DNA of 64,000 nt from Acetobacter estunensis (GTDB lineage Bacteria > Pseudomonadota > Alphaproteobacteria > Acetobacterales > Acetobacteraceae). Positions 9,601 to 16,703 of the stretch are shown here, one piece after another. Numbering within the stretch: the first letter of the stretch is position 1; every line of letters starts with the position of its first letter. Under the pieces are notes generated by a model. That model saw nothing but the letters and a program-made list of their open reading frames with translations, did not search any database and was not told the origin of the DNA. The stretch lies in NCBI RefSeq assembly GCF_011516945.1, contig NZ_WOTH01000003.1:1-64000 (forward strand), written 5' to 3'. The translations under genes and the position numbers were made by a program.

Positions 9601-9986
9601 TAAAGAAGAACGCGATCCTGCTGATCGACTTCGCGCTGCATGCGGAGCGGGACGGCGGGATGACGCCTGAGGCCGCGATCCGGGAGGCGTGTCTGCGCCG
9701 GTTCCGTCCGATCCTGATGACGACACTTGCGGCGGCCTTGGGCGCGGTGCCGCTGGTGATCGGTAATGGCTATGGCGCCGAACTGCGGCGGCCTCTGGGG
9801 ATTGCCGTCGTCGGCGGTCTGGCCGTGAGTCAGTTGTTGACACTCTATTCCACGCCGGTTGTCTACTTGTTCATGGAAAGCATGCGGCAGCGGAGTGCGG
9901 GGTGGCTTGGATGGGTGAAAAAGACGTTCACCGGGGCGCATAAGGGGCGCTCGGATGGGGTGGTTGCGGATGAAATGCGTCGGTAG
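6648..9986 (+). CDS. RND-family efflux pump inner-membrane subunit (HAE1/MdtC-like)
   Basis: 1112 aa, starting at GTG with GAAGGAG upstream. The opening FIFRPVATTLIALAMVFAG, then DLPDISVPVIYV and AVTTPLERRLG, are typical of MdtB/C-type hydrophobe/amphiphile pumps. The proton relay is intact: the Asp pair in GFVVDDAIVVVEN near residue 400 and the Lys in GLVKKNAILLIDF near 985. It is about 60-90 residues longer than AcrB/MdtC, partly through a Gly/Ser-rich insertion in the second periplasmic half (around 9000-9170). Neither a membrane-fusion protein nor an outer-membrane factor lies beside it, so it must borrow partners encoded elsewhere or work alone. Confidence 0.93.
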   Translation: MNPSRLFIFRPVATTLIALAMVFAGLLSWRVMPVADLPDISVPVIYVIASQQGSSPQQMASAVTTPLERRLGAIAGVTQMTSDTTDRSSFILLFFDDARDINGAARDVQAALQAARQDMPHTLIENPQYYKANPSDNPVMIAVLTSDTRPLTELRDFAETRLVSQLAGISGVGWVQPEGAAKPAVRVEMNPYLLFHYGIGFEDIRSALASANANTPKGSLDIAGQRLMLATNDQARKAEQYRDLVVGYRSGRPVRLTDVAQVENGPQDEREAAWFDGHPAVVSIIRPQPGANVIALTDAIRDHEKRLQQVLPADVKLTLADDMSRSIRAALWDTELTLIISVVLVVIVVLAFLRSWRSTLIPAVTVPVSLAGTVATMHFLGFSLDTLSLMALTIATGFVVDDAIVVVENIARHMEGGMSRLEAALVGSREIVFTVLSITISLIAVFLPLLLLSGIPGKIFFEFAMTLTTAVAISFFLSLSLTPMMCARFLEVHHGHSSIEGHGLVRLAHRAFDLIEAALDGTVRIYLRSLDHALRHRWWVLTSLPASVGLTVLGIMLMSKTILPPEDIALVSGYLSMDQTSSFRTVSEKTQAVIAAMMKDREVTSVVAFTGDDAANEASAFATLTDKHARRDTPEDVAKRIQGRVDHIAGLDAQISNSGDVNGGGGRQKKGNYTYVFRSEDGEALATWVPRLSEELRGHSMLTDVSSDISNHGRALHVDIRRDTAARYLITPELIGNALLDAFGQRTASNISTPLTTYYVVMEAMKAFRENPETLRSLWVSTAGGTAGGGTVSNSIRVRVPDQQDSRTAALSRQSFRNQIANRLAGGAGASNGSAVSSSTETMVPLISVADLTYRPSPLQVSHESGAVSGSISFNLPHGKGLSDAEAEIARAERAIHMPDTVRGGFTGRAAEFNKALMNEVLVFMAALVTMYVTLGILYESLIHPLTILSTLPSAAVGAVLALWAAGEPFSLIAMIGVILLVGLVKKNAILLIDFALHAERDGGMTPEAAIREACLRRFRPILMTTLAAALGAVPLVIGNGYGAELRRPLGIAVVGGLAVSQLLTLYSTPVVYLFMESMRQRSAGWLGWVKKTFTGAHKGRSDGVVADEMRR

Positions 9987-10125
9987 AGGCGCTCCATTAC
10001 CAAACCCACATGACGTGGTAGTGTTGCTTGGGTGACGGGCGTGTTAAGTTGCCTGTCGTGGGGAGCTGATGGCGGATGGTGCTCCTTCCATATGGAAATC
10101 CGTCGTGAACATGAGGACATGGTCT

Positions 10126-10254
10126 ATGGCCAAGGATTGCTGCAAGGGTGCAGGCGACTGCGCTCCGAAAAAGGGCTGCTGCTCGTTTAAAAAAGTTTTC
10201 GGCTTCATCGTGGTGGCCGGAATTGCCGGCTTCCTGTGGAAGAAGTTCCGTTGA
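10126..10254 (+). CDS. 42-aa cysteine-rich single-pass membrane peptide
   Basis: The start was set at the ATG at 10126 because TGAGGA lies 8 nt upstream; in-frame upstream ATGs at 10069 and 10111 lack a site. The first 20 residues (MAKDCCKGAGDCAPKKGCCS) contain five cysteines and several lysines, followed by one membrane helix (VFGFIVVAGIAGFLW) and a KKFR end. The Cys cluster could bind a metal or a heme/Fe-S partner, but nothing proves it. It has its own terminator 60 bp downstream. I do not recognise a named family; the clear start site, terminator and composition make a real gene likely. Confidence 0.6.
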   Translation: MAKDCCKGAGDCAPKKGCCSFKKVFGFIVVAGIAGFLWKKFR

Positions 10255-10315
10255 ACGGAACGTGCTGAAGCACGGACATCCGCAGCGCTTCTGAAGGGCT
10301 GGAGGATGACTTAAG

Positions 10316-10344
10316 AACGGTCGCCCAAGGGCGGCCGTTTTTTT
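10316..10344 (+). terminator. Rho-independent terminator after the Cys-rich peptide gene
   Basis: AACGGTCGCC and GGCGGCCGTT form a 10-bp stem with one G-U pair and a 4-nt loop, followed directly by a run of T on the plus strand. Confidence 0.85.
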
Positions 10345-10520
10345 ATGGGCTTTTTGCATAGTGAATTATTGGCTGGTCTCGTTTTTCAGAACATAGGGTG
10401 CCGTGGGCGAGGGATTTATTCGACATTCTTGTCAGTCGGGTGACAGATCCAGCTTATGAGACCTCTTCTTTTTTCTTTTATGGGCATTATTTCATGAGAG
10501 TGTGAAGATGAATTATTGGC
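10341..10520 (+). promoter_or_regulatory. mucR upstream region with ordered direct repeats
   Basis: This AT-rich gap of about 300 bp precedes mucR. Two words recur in the same order: TTTTATGGGC at 10341-10350 and 10476-10485, and TGAATTATTGGC at 10362-10373 and 10509-10520. MucR/Ros proteins are known to bind AT-rich sites and often autoregulate, so these are candidate operator halves or remnants of a local duplication. No convincing -35/-10 pair was found. Confidence 0.45.
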
Positions 10521-10649
10521 CGCAAAGTGATGGAAGGCATTGCGTCGGATGATGGAGGTGATTATTACTTATTCCATCCTCTATCGCGGAAGATGCAGAG
10601 GTTTTCGTCAGTTACTTTGCTATCCGCTCAAAGTGTAACGGAGTTTGTC

Positions 10650-11114
10650 GTGTCTGAAAACAAGCCCATTTCCCCGCTTCTTGAGCTGACAGCCCAGATT
10701 GTCTCGGCTCAGGTCTCGAACAATTCGCTTTCTCCCGAGAGTCTTCCCAGTCTGATCCGTGACGTTTACACGGCGCTGGAAAGTGCGGGACAGGTTGCGC
10801 CTGAGCCCGAGAAGCCGCAGCCGGCTGTGCCGATCAAACGTTCGGTTTTCCCTGATTACATCGTGTGTCTGGAAGACGGAAAGAAGCTCAAGATGCTCAA
10901 GCGGCATCTCCAGAGTGCTTATGGCATGACGCCCGATCAGTATCGTGAGCGTTGGGGTCTTCCCACCGATTACCCGATGGTGGCGCCCAACTACGCTGAG
11001 CGTCGCTCCACGCTGGCGCGCGAAATCGGTCTTGGCCGCAAGATCAGCGCCAGCAGCAGCCCGGCTGAGGGTGAGGAAAGCGGTCGTCGTCGCGGTCGCA
11101 AGGCTCAGTCCTGA
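10650..11114 (+). CDS. mucR: MucR/Ros-family transcriptional regulator
   Basis: 154 aa. Starts at GTG 10650, with ACGGAG 6 nt upstream; the frame extends to an ATG at 10527 but that stretch is not conserved. The N-terminus (LLELTAQIVSAQVSNN) is the oligomerisation region. The C-terminal zinc-finger-type fold is clear: VFPDYIVCLEDGKKLKMLKRHL, then MTPDQYRERWGLP, YPMVAPNYAERRS and AREIGLG. As in many MucR proteins only one Cys of the classical pair remains (YIVCLEDG). The family acts like H-NS on AT-rich promoters and in alphaproteobacteria controls exopolysaccharide, motility and cell cycle. The repeats upstream suggest autoregulation. Confidence 0.93.
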   Translation: MSENKPISPLLELTAQIVSAQVSNNSLSPESLPSLIRDVYTALESAGQVAPEPEKPQPAVPIKRSVFPDYIVCLEDGKKLKMLKRHLQSAYGMTPDQYRERWGLPTDYPMVAPNYAERRSTLAREIGLGRKISASSSPAEGEESGRRRGRKAQS

Positions 11115-11147
11115 TACACGGTCTGTTTTTCCGTGCCGTGAACGGAG

Positions 11148-11181
11148 GGGTAAGGATGATTCAGGTCGTCCTTACCCTTTT
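11148..11181 (+). terminator. Rho-independent terminator after mucR
   Basis: GGGTAAGGA at 11148 pairs perfectly with TCCTTACCC at 11169-11177, with a 12-nt loop and a TTTT tail. Confidence 0.85.
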
Positions 11182-11227
11182 GTGTAATCAGGGTGCCGAA
11201 AAGATATGAATGAAAAGCGGGAGCGAC

Positions 11228-12196
11228 ATGGAACCGGATGCTGATGACGTAATGGGGCGTGCGCTGTTGAAGCGACGGCTGTGGCGTTGGCGCGCCGGGG
11301 CTGTGATTGCCGTGGCGGTGGCGGTTCTCTTTGCGGCGTCATCGTCGGTTCCACCGGGAAAGGGATGGTCGTCCGCCGGAAAAATCGTCGGACCGCATCT
11401 GGTTCGGGTCGATGTGCGCGGCATGATCGGTTCAGACGTTTCCCGTTGGACGAAAGCTCTCGATCAGGCCAGCCGGGATTCTTCGGTGAAGGGGCTTGTC
11501 CTCGCTATCGACAGCCCCGGTGGCGCTGTGACGGGCGGTGAGGAATTGCACGACGCCGTTGAGCATTTCGCGCAGACGAAGCCGGTTGTGGCGACGATGG
11601 GCGGTATGGGGGCTTCGGCGGGCTATATGATCGCGGTGCCCGCCACTCGCATTTTCGCTGAACGCAGCACGTTGACCGGTTCCATCGGTGTGTTGATGGA
11701 GGCTCCGGAGTTCTCCGGCCTGCTCGGGCGTTTGGGAGTGAATGTTCAGGAACTGGTGTCGGGGCCGCTGAAGGGGCAGCCATCGCTTACGAAACCTGTC
11801 ACGCCGGAAGGCCGTGTGATGCTTCAGGGCGTGGTGAATGACCTGTTCGACCAGTTCGTGACGATGGTGGTCAACGGGCGCCATATGCCGGTGGAGAAAG
11901 TCCGTCAGCTTGCCGATGGGCGCCCTTACACCGGTCGACAGGCGCTGGCGGCCGGATTGATCGATGAGGTGGGAAGTGCGCGGGATGCGCAGGTCTGGCT
12001 GGGAAAGAAGGTCGGCCTTGGTGACAGTCCGAAAATTGTTAGGATTGGCGAGGCTCCGAAGAGTTTTGTCGTCCGCCATCATATTCTGGGCTGGTTTGGG
12101 AATGTTGTGATGTCATGGCTGGGCCTTGATGTGTCCGGAATTGCGCCACAATTGCAGGTTCCGATTGACGGCGCGGTCTCTATCTGGAAACCTTGA
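11228..12196 (+). CDS. sppA: Signal peptide peptidase SppA, short 36-kDa type (S49)
   Basis: 322 aa from the ATG at 11228 (GGGAG just upstream); an ATG at 11210 is an alternative giving 328 aa. One N-terminal membrane helix (GAVIAVAVAVLFAA) anchors it with the active domain in the periplasm. The S49 fold shows IDSPGGAVTGGEEL, the nucleophile Ser in GGMGASAGYMIA, and TGSIGVLMEAP; the general-base Lys is probably that in SGPLKGQPS. It degrades cleaved signal peptides in the membrane. The next gene, ihfB, begins 22 bp after, an order common in Alphaproteobacteria. Confidence 0.93.
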   Translation: MEPDADDVMGRALLKRRLWRWRAGAVIAVAVAVLFAASSSVPPGKGWSSAGKIVGPHLVRVDVRGMIGSDVSRWTKALDQASRDSSVKGLVLAIDSPGGAVTGGEELHDAVEHFAQTKPVVATMGGMGASAGYMIAVPATRIFAERSTLTGSIGVLMEAPEFSGLLGRLGVNVQELVSGPLKGQPSLTKPVTPEGRVMLQGVVNDLFDQFVTMVVNGRHMPVEKVRQLADGRPYTGRQALAAGLIDEVGSARDAQVWLGKKVGLGDSPKIVRIGEAPKSFVVRHHILGWFGNVVMSWLGLDVSGIAPQLQVPIDGAVSIWKP

Positions 12197-12217
12197 CCCT
12201 GCCCATGGGGAGGCGCG

Positions 12218-12520
12218 ATGACCAGATCCGAACTTGTGGCGGAAATTGCCGCTGCGAATCCTCATCTCTTGCTCAGAGATGTCGAACTGATCGTTCATAC
12301 GATCTTCGATGAACTGACGTCGGCCCTTGCGCGGGGTGACAGGGTGGAGTTGCGTGGATTCGGGGCGTTTACCGTCAAGAAGCGTGATGCGCGTGCGGGC
12401 CGGAATCCGCGCACGGGAGAAACCGTGGCTGTGGAAGAAAAGGTCGTGCCTTTCTTCAAGGCTGGCAAAGAACTGCGTGAGCGTGTCAACGGCACCATTC
12501 CGCAGGATGACGACGCCTGA
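12218..12520 (+). CDS. ihfB: Integration host factor beta subunit
   Basis: 100 aa of the HU/IHF family. [17 protein letters not shown] and the [19 protein letters not shown] block are beta-subunit specific, and [13 protein letters not shown] is the DNA-intercalating arm with its Pro. [17 protein letters not shown] ends the conserved core. With IhfA (encoded elsewhere) it sharply bends DNA for transcription, replication and recombination. A GGGGAGG ribosome site lies 4-10 nt before the ATG. Likely co-transcribed with sppA. Confidence 0.96.
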   Translation: MTRSELVAEIAAANPHLLLRDVELIVHTIFDELTSALARGDRVELRGFGAFTVKKRDARAGRNPRTGETVAVEEKVVPFFKAGKELRERVNGTIPQDDDA

Positions 12521-12535
12521 CTGCGAGCGTTCGTG

Positions 12536-12565
12536 CTTGTGCGCGTGGTTGCAACTCATTACAAT
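12536..12565 (+). promoter_or_regulatory. Possible sigma-70-type promoter
   Basis: CTTGTG at 12536-12541 and TACAAT at 12560-12565 are separated by 18 bp, about 60 bp before the following small gene. Only a partial match to consensus. Confidence 0.3.
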
Positions 12566-12624
12566 GATAGAGGTTCCTGCAACGTTGCCGGCCTGATGCG
12601 CGGGCTTTTTGGACAGGTCGCGGC

Positions 12625-13005
12625 ATGTTCAGAGCTCGTGTATTTCCCGAACAGTCTTATCCGCTTCTTCCCCCACGGCGAAGGGTGGCCTCCGTCCTCG
12701 TGAAGGGGGCGGTACTGATGTGTGTTGCGTTGCCTCTCTGCCCTGTGTCTCAGGCGCGGGCGATGACAGAGGCTGTGACACATCACGCGTCAGCTTCATC
12801 TCATCACGTCACAAAGCGCCCTGCGCGTCATCATGTCGCTTTGCGGGGCTGCCTTTCCGGCGGGGCGGTCATTGCCACGCATGGTCATGTGCTGCGGGAT
12901 ATTGGGCGGCGTGGGCGATTGTTGGCTCCGGTGGGCCGGGCGATTTATTATACGGATCGTCATCATGGCTGTATTCCCGGTAAACATGCGCGCCGACGCG
13001 GCTGA
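12625..13005 (+). CDS. Hypothetical exported His-rich protein
   Basis: 126 aa. An unusually long charged N-terminus is followed by a hydrophobic segment (VLVKGAVLMCVALPLC) ending VSQARA, which could be a signal peptide. The mature part is rich in His and Arg (HHASASSHH, RPARHH) with three cysteines. No family is recognised. The ribosome site is weak, so the start is uncertain. Competing frames on both strands over this stretch look less protein-like. It may be a genuine small periplasmic protein, possibly metal-interacting because of the histidines (inference). Confidence 0.45.
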   Translation: MFRARVFPEQSYPLLPPRRRVASVLVKGAVLMCVALPLCPVSQARAMTEAVTHHASASSHHVTKRPARHHVALRGCLSGGAVIATHGHVLRDIGRRGRLLAPVGRAIYYTDRHHGCIPGKHARRRG

Positions 13006-13174
13006 TCCCTTGTTACGGCTTGATGGTTTTCCGCTTACGGTAGAGATATAAGCGCTTGAGAGTGCAGGGCAGAACCCGATGGCCGCAAAACGTGGCCAAG
13101 GTTTTCCTGTGACATGTTGATCGATATCGCTGGGGATGCTTCCGGCAGCAAAGCGATTGAAGGCAGGGGGCAAG

Positions 13175-14638
13175 ATGACGGATCAGAATGCGTCAGGGCT
13201 GTCGGCAGGACAGTCGTCGAAAACGACAATCGTACCCGTTATCCTTTCGGGTGGCTCCGGCACACGGCTCTGGCCTATGTCGCGGGCCAGTTTCCCAAAG
13301 CAGCTCTGGCCTCTGCTGAGCGCCCAGTCTCTCCTGCAGGAGACGGCAGTGCGTGCCAAGACGGTTACGCTCTCTGCTCCGATCGTGGTGTGCAACGAGG
13401 AGCATCGTTTCCTCATTGCGGAACAGTTGCGCGAAGCGGGGATCGATTCCCCCAAGATTCTGCTTGAACCGATAGGCCGTAATTCCGCCCCTGCGATTGC
13501 GGCGGCGGCTCTCATTGTCGCCCAGACCGATCCTTCCGCCGTTCTTTGGCTGATGGCGGCAGATGCGGCCATCACGAAGCCGGAAGCGCTGGGCGAAGCC
13601 ATGCAGGCAGCGGTTGCGGGAGCCGAGGCTGGCAAGGTCGTCACGTTTGGCATGAAGCCGACCCGTCCCGAGACGGGTTATGGCTATATTGAGGTAGGTG
13701 CGACGGTTCCCGGTGTGGCGGGTGTCTGTGCTGTAAAGGCGTTCCGAGAGAAACCGGATGCGCAGCAGGCTGAGGATTTTCTCAAGACGGGCGGTTATCT
13801 CTGGAACTCCGGGATGTTCGTGTTCCGGGCGGACACGTTGATCCGCGAGATGGAAGAGCATGCGCCGGATGTGATCGAAAGTGTGCGTGCCGCCGTGACT
13901 GCGCGCAAGAGCGATCTGTTCTTTGAGCGTTTGGGTAGCGAAGAATTTCGCAAAGTACCCGATATTTCCATCGATTATGCGGTAGCCGAACGGAGCCACA
14001 ATGTGGTGGTGGTGCCGGTCGATCTGGGATGGTCGGATGTGGGAAGCTGGGACGCTTTGTGGGACATCAGCGCCAAGGATGGGGAGGGCAATGTCGAGGT
14101 TGGCGATGTGCTGATCGAGGATTGTCACAACAGTTATGTGCGCTCCGAGAAATATCTCACGGCTGTGGCGGGTCTGGATGACGTGGTGGTTGTCACTACC
14201 GATGACGCTGTGCTGGTGACGCATCGTGATCGGGCGCAGGACGTCAAGAAAGTGGTGGAGCGCCTCAAGGCGCACAAACGACCAGAGGCCGCGACGCATA
14301 ACCGCTGTTATCGTCCGTGGGGATTCTATGAAAGCCTGATTCAGAATGATCGCTTTCAGGTCAAGCGGATTGTCGTGCAGCCGGGGCAGAAGCTGTCCCT
14401 GCAGAAGCATTTTCACCGGGCCGAGCACTGGGTGGTGGTTGGCGGCGTTGCGTTGGTGACGCGCGATGACGACAAAGTTCTGGTGCGTGAGAACGAGAGC
14501 ATCTATCTGCCACAAGGATGCGTGCACCGCATGGAAAATCCGGGCAAGATTCCGCTGACCCTGATCGAGGTGCAGACGGGTGCGTATCTCGGCGAGGACG
14601 ATATTGTGCGGTTGGAAGATACGTACAATCGGGCTTGA
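13175..14638 (+). CDS. manC: Mannose-1-phosphate guanylyltransferase / mannose-6-phosphate isomerase
   Basis: 487 aa, the usual size of the bifunctional AlgA/XanB/CpsB type. The N-terminal nucleotidyltransferase begins PVILSGGSGTRLWPMSR with the catalytic loop FPKQ; the sugar site shows FREKPD and GYLWNSGMFVF. The C-terminal cupin (RPWGFYESL, VVQPGQKLSLQKHFHRAEHWVVV) is the type II phosphomannose isomerase with its metal-binding histidines. It makes GDP-mannose, precursor of exopolysaccharides such as acetan and of LPS sugars. The ATG at 13175 follows a CAGGGGG ribosome site; an ATG at 13136 is possible. The gene stands alone here, not in an EPS cluster. Confidence 0.95.
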   Translation: MTDQNASGLSAGQSSKTTIVPVILSGGSGTRLWPMSRASFPKQLWPLLSAQSLLQETAVRAKTVTLSAPIVVCNEEHRFLIAEQLREAGIDSPKILLEPIGRNSAPAIAAAALIVAQTDPSAVLWLMAADAAITKPEALGEAMQAAVAGAEAGKVVTFGMKPTRPETGYGYIEVGATVPGVAGVCAVKAFREKPDAQQAEDFLKTGGYLWNSGMFVFRADTLIREMEEHAPDVIESVRAAVTARKSDLFFERLGSEEFRKVPDISIDYAVAERSHNVVVVPVDLGWSDVGSWDALWDISAKDGEGNVEVGDVLIEDCHNSYVRSEKYLTAVAGLDDVVVVTTDDAVLVTHRDRAQDVKKVVERLKAHKRPEAATHNRCYRPWGFYESLIQNDRFQVKRIVVQPGQKLSLQKHFHRAEHWVVVGGVALVTRDDDKVLVRENESIYLPQGCVHRMENPGKIPLTLIEVQTGAYLGEDDIVRLEDTYNRA

Positions 14639-14650
14639 AGAGTATTGGAT

Positions 14651-14683
14651 GATTACGGGGAGTGGTGAGAGTTTTCCGTAATC
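14651..14683 (+). terminator. Hairpin after manC
   Basis: GATTACGG at 14651-14658 pairs with CCGTAATC at 14676-14683, extendable to 11 bp through G-U pairs. A T-rich tail is lacking, so it may be a weak terminator. Confidence 0.4.
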
Positions 14684-14757
14684 GTCGCTGAAGGATGCTT
14701 AGTAAATAATGGGGGAAGTCTGAGGCTGATAAAGATTAAGGCTTTCTTGGATGGCTG

Positions 14758-14843
14758 TGGTGCGAACTGCGGGACTCGAACCCGCACGCCCTTACGGACT
14801 CGAGATTTTAAGTCTCGTGCGTCTACCATTCCGCCAAGTTCGC
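14758..14843 (-). tRNA. tRNA-Leu (anticodon UAA)
   Basis: 86 nt read on the minus strand. The acceptor stem GCGAACT/AGTTCGC is perfect, the anticodon stem-loop reads CGAGA-CTTAAAA-TCTCG giving UAA, a long class II variable arm is present, the T-loop is GGTTCGAGTCC, and the 3' CCA is encoded. It reads UUA/UUG leucine codons, which are rare in this high-GC genome. Confidence 0.97.
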
Positions 14844-14890
14844 ACAACCGGCGCGCTTCTAGCACGTTCGGCTCTGTCTCGTAAGTCATC

Positions 14891-15622
14891 TCATCCCGCG
14901 CGCATCAGGGCGGAACCATGCTGCGACAACCATTCTTCGGCCGTACGATAGCCGGGGCACACGCGCTCCACTTCTTTCCAGAAAGCCGTTCCGTGGTTGT
15001 GATGCCGAAGATGGCAAAGCTCGTGCAGGATGACGTAGTCCTGCACGGCAAGTGGCGCCATAACCAGTCGCCAGGACAACATAATGCGGCCCGTGGCGGA
15101 GCAGCTTCCCCAGCGGCTGGTGGTGTCACGCACAGCGATGTGGGTGGGGCGCAGATCGGTGCGGGTCACCTGCTGCATCAGACGTATCCGCAGCCGTTCT
15201 TTTCCAAGTTCGTGCAGGAAATCGCCCACGCGGCGGGCAAGGAAAGTCGCATCGCCGCTTACATGCAGTTCTTCGCCTGCCAGCCACGCGCCTCCACGGC
15301 TTTGCGGGACATGCCTGATCCTGTGCGGTTGACCGTCGAGCGGAACGTATCCTCCATCCACCAGCCGGACGGGAGCGGGGCGGCGCTGCAACTGTTTTTC
15401 CACCCATCCCGTATGGGTGCGCAACAGCTTGAGACCGGCTTCGGCGGGAGTGGTGGCAGGAAGGGTGATGATGACGCTGTCGGACGAGCGTGACAGACGG
15501 ATGGAAAGACGCCGCGCCCGGGAGGAACGGCGCCATTCAAGCGGGATGAGGACATCAGGAAGCTGAAGATGGTCGGGGAGCGCGGAAAAGGGAATGGAGG
15601 GGGGGCGGCCTGTCGCCGTCAT
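14891..15622 (-). CDS. YgjP-like zinc metallopeptidase (DUF45)
   Basis: 243 aa. The C-terminal [12 protein letters not shown] contains the HExxH zinc-protease motif with a downstream third His, followed by [12 protein letters not shown], and [15 protein letters not shown] precedes it, all characteristic of the DUF45/YgjP group. The ATG overlaps the stop of the upstream gene (ATGA at 15619-15622), so the two are translationally coupled. No signal peptide, so cytosolic. In some bacteria relatives sit with restriction-modification genes; here the partner is a YcgN-like protein. Substrate unknown. Confidence 0.87.
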   Translation of the reverse strand: MTATGRPPSIPFSALPDHLQLPDVLIPLEWRRSSRARRLSIRLSRSSDSVIITLPATTPAEAGLKLLRTHTGWVEKQLQRRPAPVRLVDGGYVPLDGQPHRIRHVPQSRGGAWLAGEELHVSGDATFLARRVGDFLHELGKERLRIRLMQQVTRTDLRPTHIAVRDTTSRWGSCSATGRIMLSWRLVMAPLAVQDYVILHELCHLRHHNHGTAFWKEVERVCPGYRTAEEWLSQHGSALMRAG

Positions 15623-16119
15623 GTGTCGCCCATGACGCGGGCGTCCACCTTGCGTGACGCTTCGCTTTCTTCTGCGGGATCCAGCGCGGGCCAACGGACG
15701 ATATAGTCTTCCAGTATTCCCGCCTGCCGCTCACTGATGCAGCGACCTCCGGCCGACACGCCCGCTTCCATCACGCTTTCCGGGCGTCCCGTCACCAACG
15801 GGTGCCACGCGGGGAGATCCAGCCCTTCGGAAAGGCGTCGGTAGGCGCAGGTGGGGGGGAGCCAGTCGATGGTGCGCAGCATTTCAGGGGTAAGGGTTAC
15901 GCAATCCTGCACCTTGCGATGACGCTGCGGGTAATCGGTGCAGCGGCAGGTCTGTGTGTCGAGCAGCCGACAGGCGACATTGGTGTAATAGAGGGTGTCG
16001 TCATCCTCATCCCGCAGCTTGTGCAGGCAGCAACGTCCGCAGCCGTCGCACAGTGATTCCCATTCTTCGCGGGACATCTCGTCGAGGGGCGTGGTTTTCC
16101 AGAAAGGCGCGTCAGACAT
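15619..16119 (-). CDS. YcgN/UPF0260-family cysteine-cluster protein
   Basis: 166 aa. Blocks [38 protein letters not shown] and [14 protein letters not shown] match the YcgN family, including the CxxCxxCC cluster of the zinc/iron-chelating (YkgJ-like) domain and [10 protein letters not shown]. It presumably binds a metal or Fe-S cofactor; its physiological role is not established. The start was placed at the ATG giving MSDAPFWK, as relatives have a very short N-terminus; an ATG one codon earlier and a GTG at 16128 are in frame. First gene of a two-gene minus-strand operon. Confidence 0.9.
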   Translation of the reverse strand: MSDAPFWKTTPLDEMSREEWESLCDGCGRCCLHKLRDEDDDTLYYTNVACRLLDTQTCRCTDYPQRHRKVQDCVTLTPEMLRTIDWLPPTCAYRRLSEGLDLPAWHPLVTGRPESVMEAGVSAGGRCISERQAGILEDYIVRWPALDPAEESEASRKVDARVMGDT

Positions 16120-16171
16120 CATGTCCACACGATAGCGGCAAGGTGCCCGGGGTTGAAAGAGGTTCCTGCGG

Positions 16172-16642
16172 CTACAGCGCGGGTTGAAGCCGCCAGGCTA
16201 GCGCGAACGCCATCAGGATCGACAGGGCGACACTGGCAGACATGCCGAGTGCGAGGCCTCCGCGCAGCAGCGGCAGCCACAGCAACGTCACGCGGCGGGT
16301 CCGACCGGCCCCCAGTTCAAAGGCCGTGCGTGCCAGTTCGGAGGGGGCGTCCAGAAGCGTGCCCAGCACTGGCAGAGTAAAGGTGGGGCACAGCAGAAAC
16401 CCCTGAATGATGGACACAAGGGAAGGGATAGGCTCACGTGGCATAAGCGTGGGGGTGAACAGCAGGGAGGGAAGCCACAGAGCCAGAACGGTTCCCGGCA
16501 GCCAGAGTGCGAGCAATATATAGAACCACAGGCGACTTCTGGGCATCAGGAGACACAGGGCGCCCATGCCCAGTGTCGCGGTAAATGTGAGTGCGGCATG
16601 CGCCACGAGAAAGTCAGGAGAAGCGGAGAGAAGGGAAGACAA
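16172..16642 (-). CDS. Short ABC transporter permease (polyamine type), probably degenerate
   Basis: About 156 aa from a TTG at 16642; no ATG or GTG lies between an in-frame stop near 16680 and the domain, so initiation is uncertain. Four to five hydrophobic segments are followed by an EAA-type loop ([13 protein letters not shown] then [11 protein letters not shown]), the part that docks on the ATPase. PotB/PotC-type permeases are normally 260-290 aa, so about 100 residues are missing at the N-terminus. It is the third gene after a degenerate ATPase and a binding protein. It may be a decaying permease or a pared-down subunit with a new role. Confidence 0.6.
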   Translation of the reverse strand: MSSLLSASPDFLVAHAALTFTATLGMGALCLLMPRSRLWFYILLALWLPGTVLALWLPSLLFTPTLMPREPIPSLVSIIQGFLLCPTFTLPVLGTLLDAPSELARTAFELGAGRTRRVTLLWLPLLRGGLALGMSASVALSILMAFALAWRLQPAL

Positions 16643-16703
16643 GACGATGGAACCGACCAGTGTGAACGAGGACGCGGGTAATTAAGGGAGAAAACCGTAT
16701 ATC

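Noticed and set aside
13006-13174. Promoter for manC (TTGATG ... TATAAG)
   Set aside because: Spacing of 21 bp is outside the usual range; left uncalled. Nothing else was seen in this gap.
13193-14527. 444-aa minus-strand frame
   Set aside because: Antisense mirror of manC; composition bias (His, Arg, Leu) and no ribosome site.
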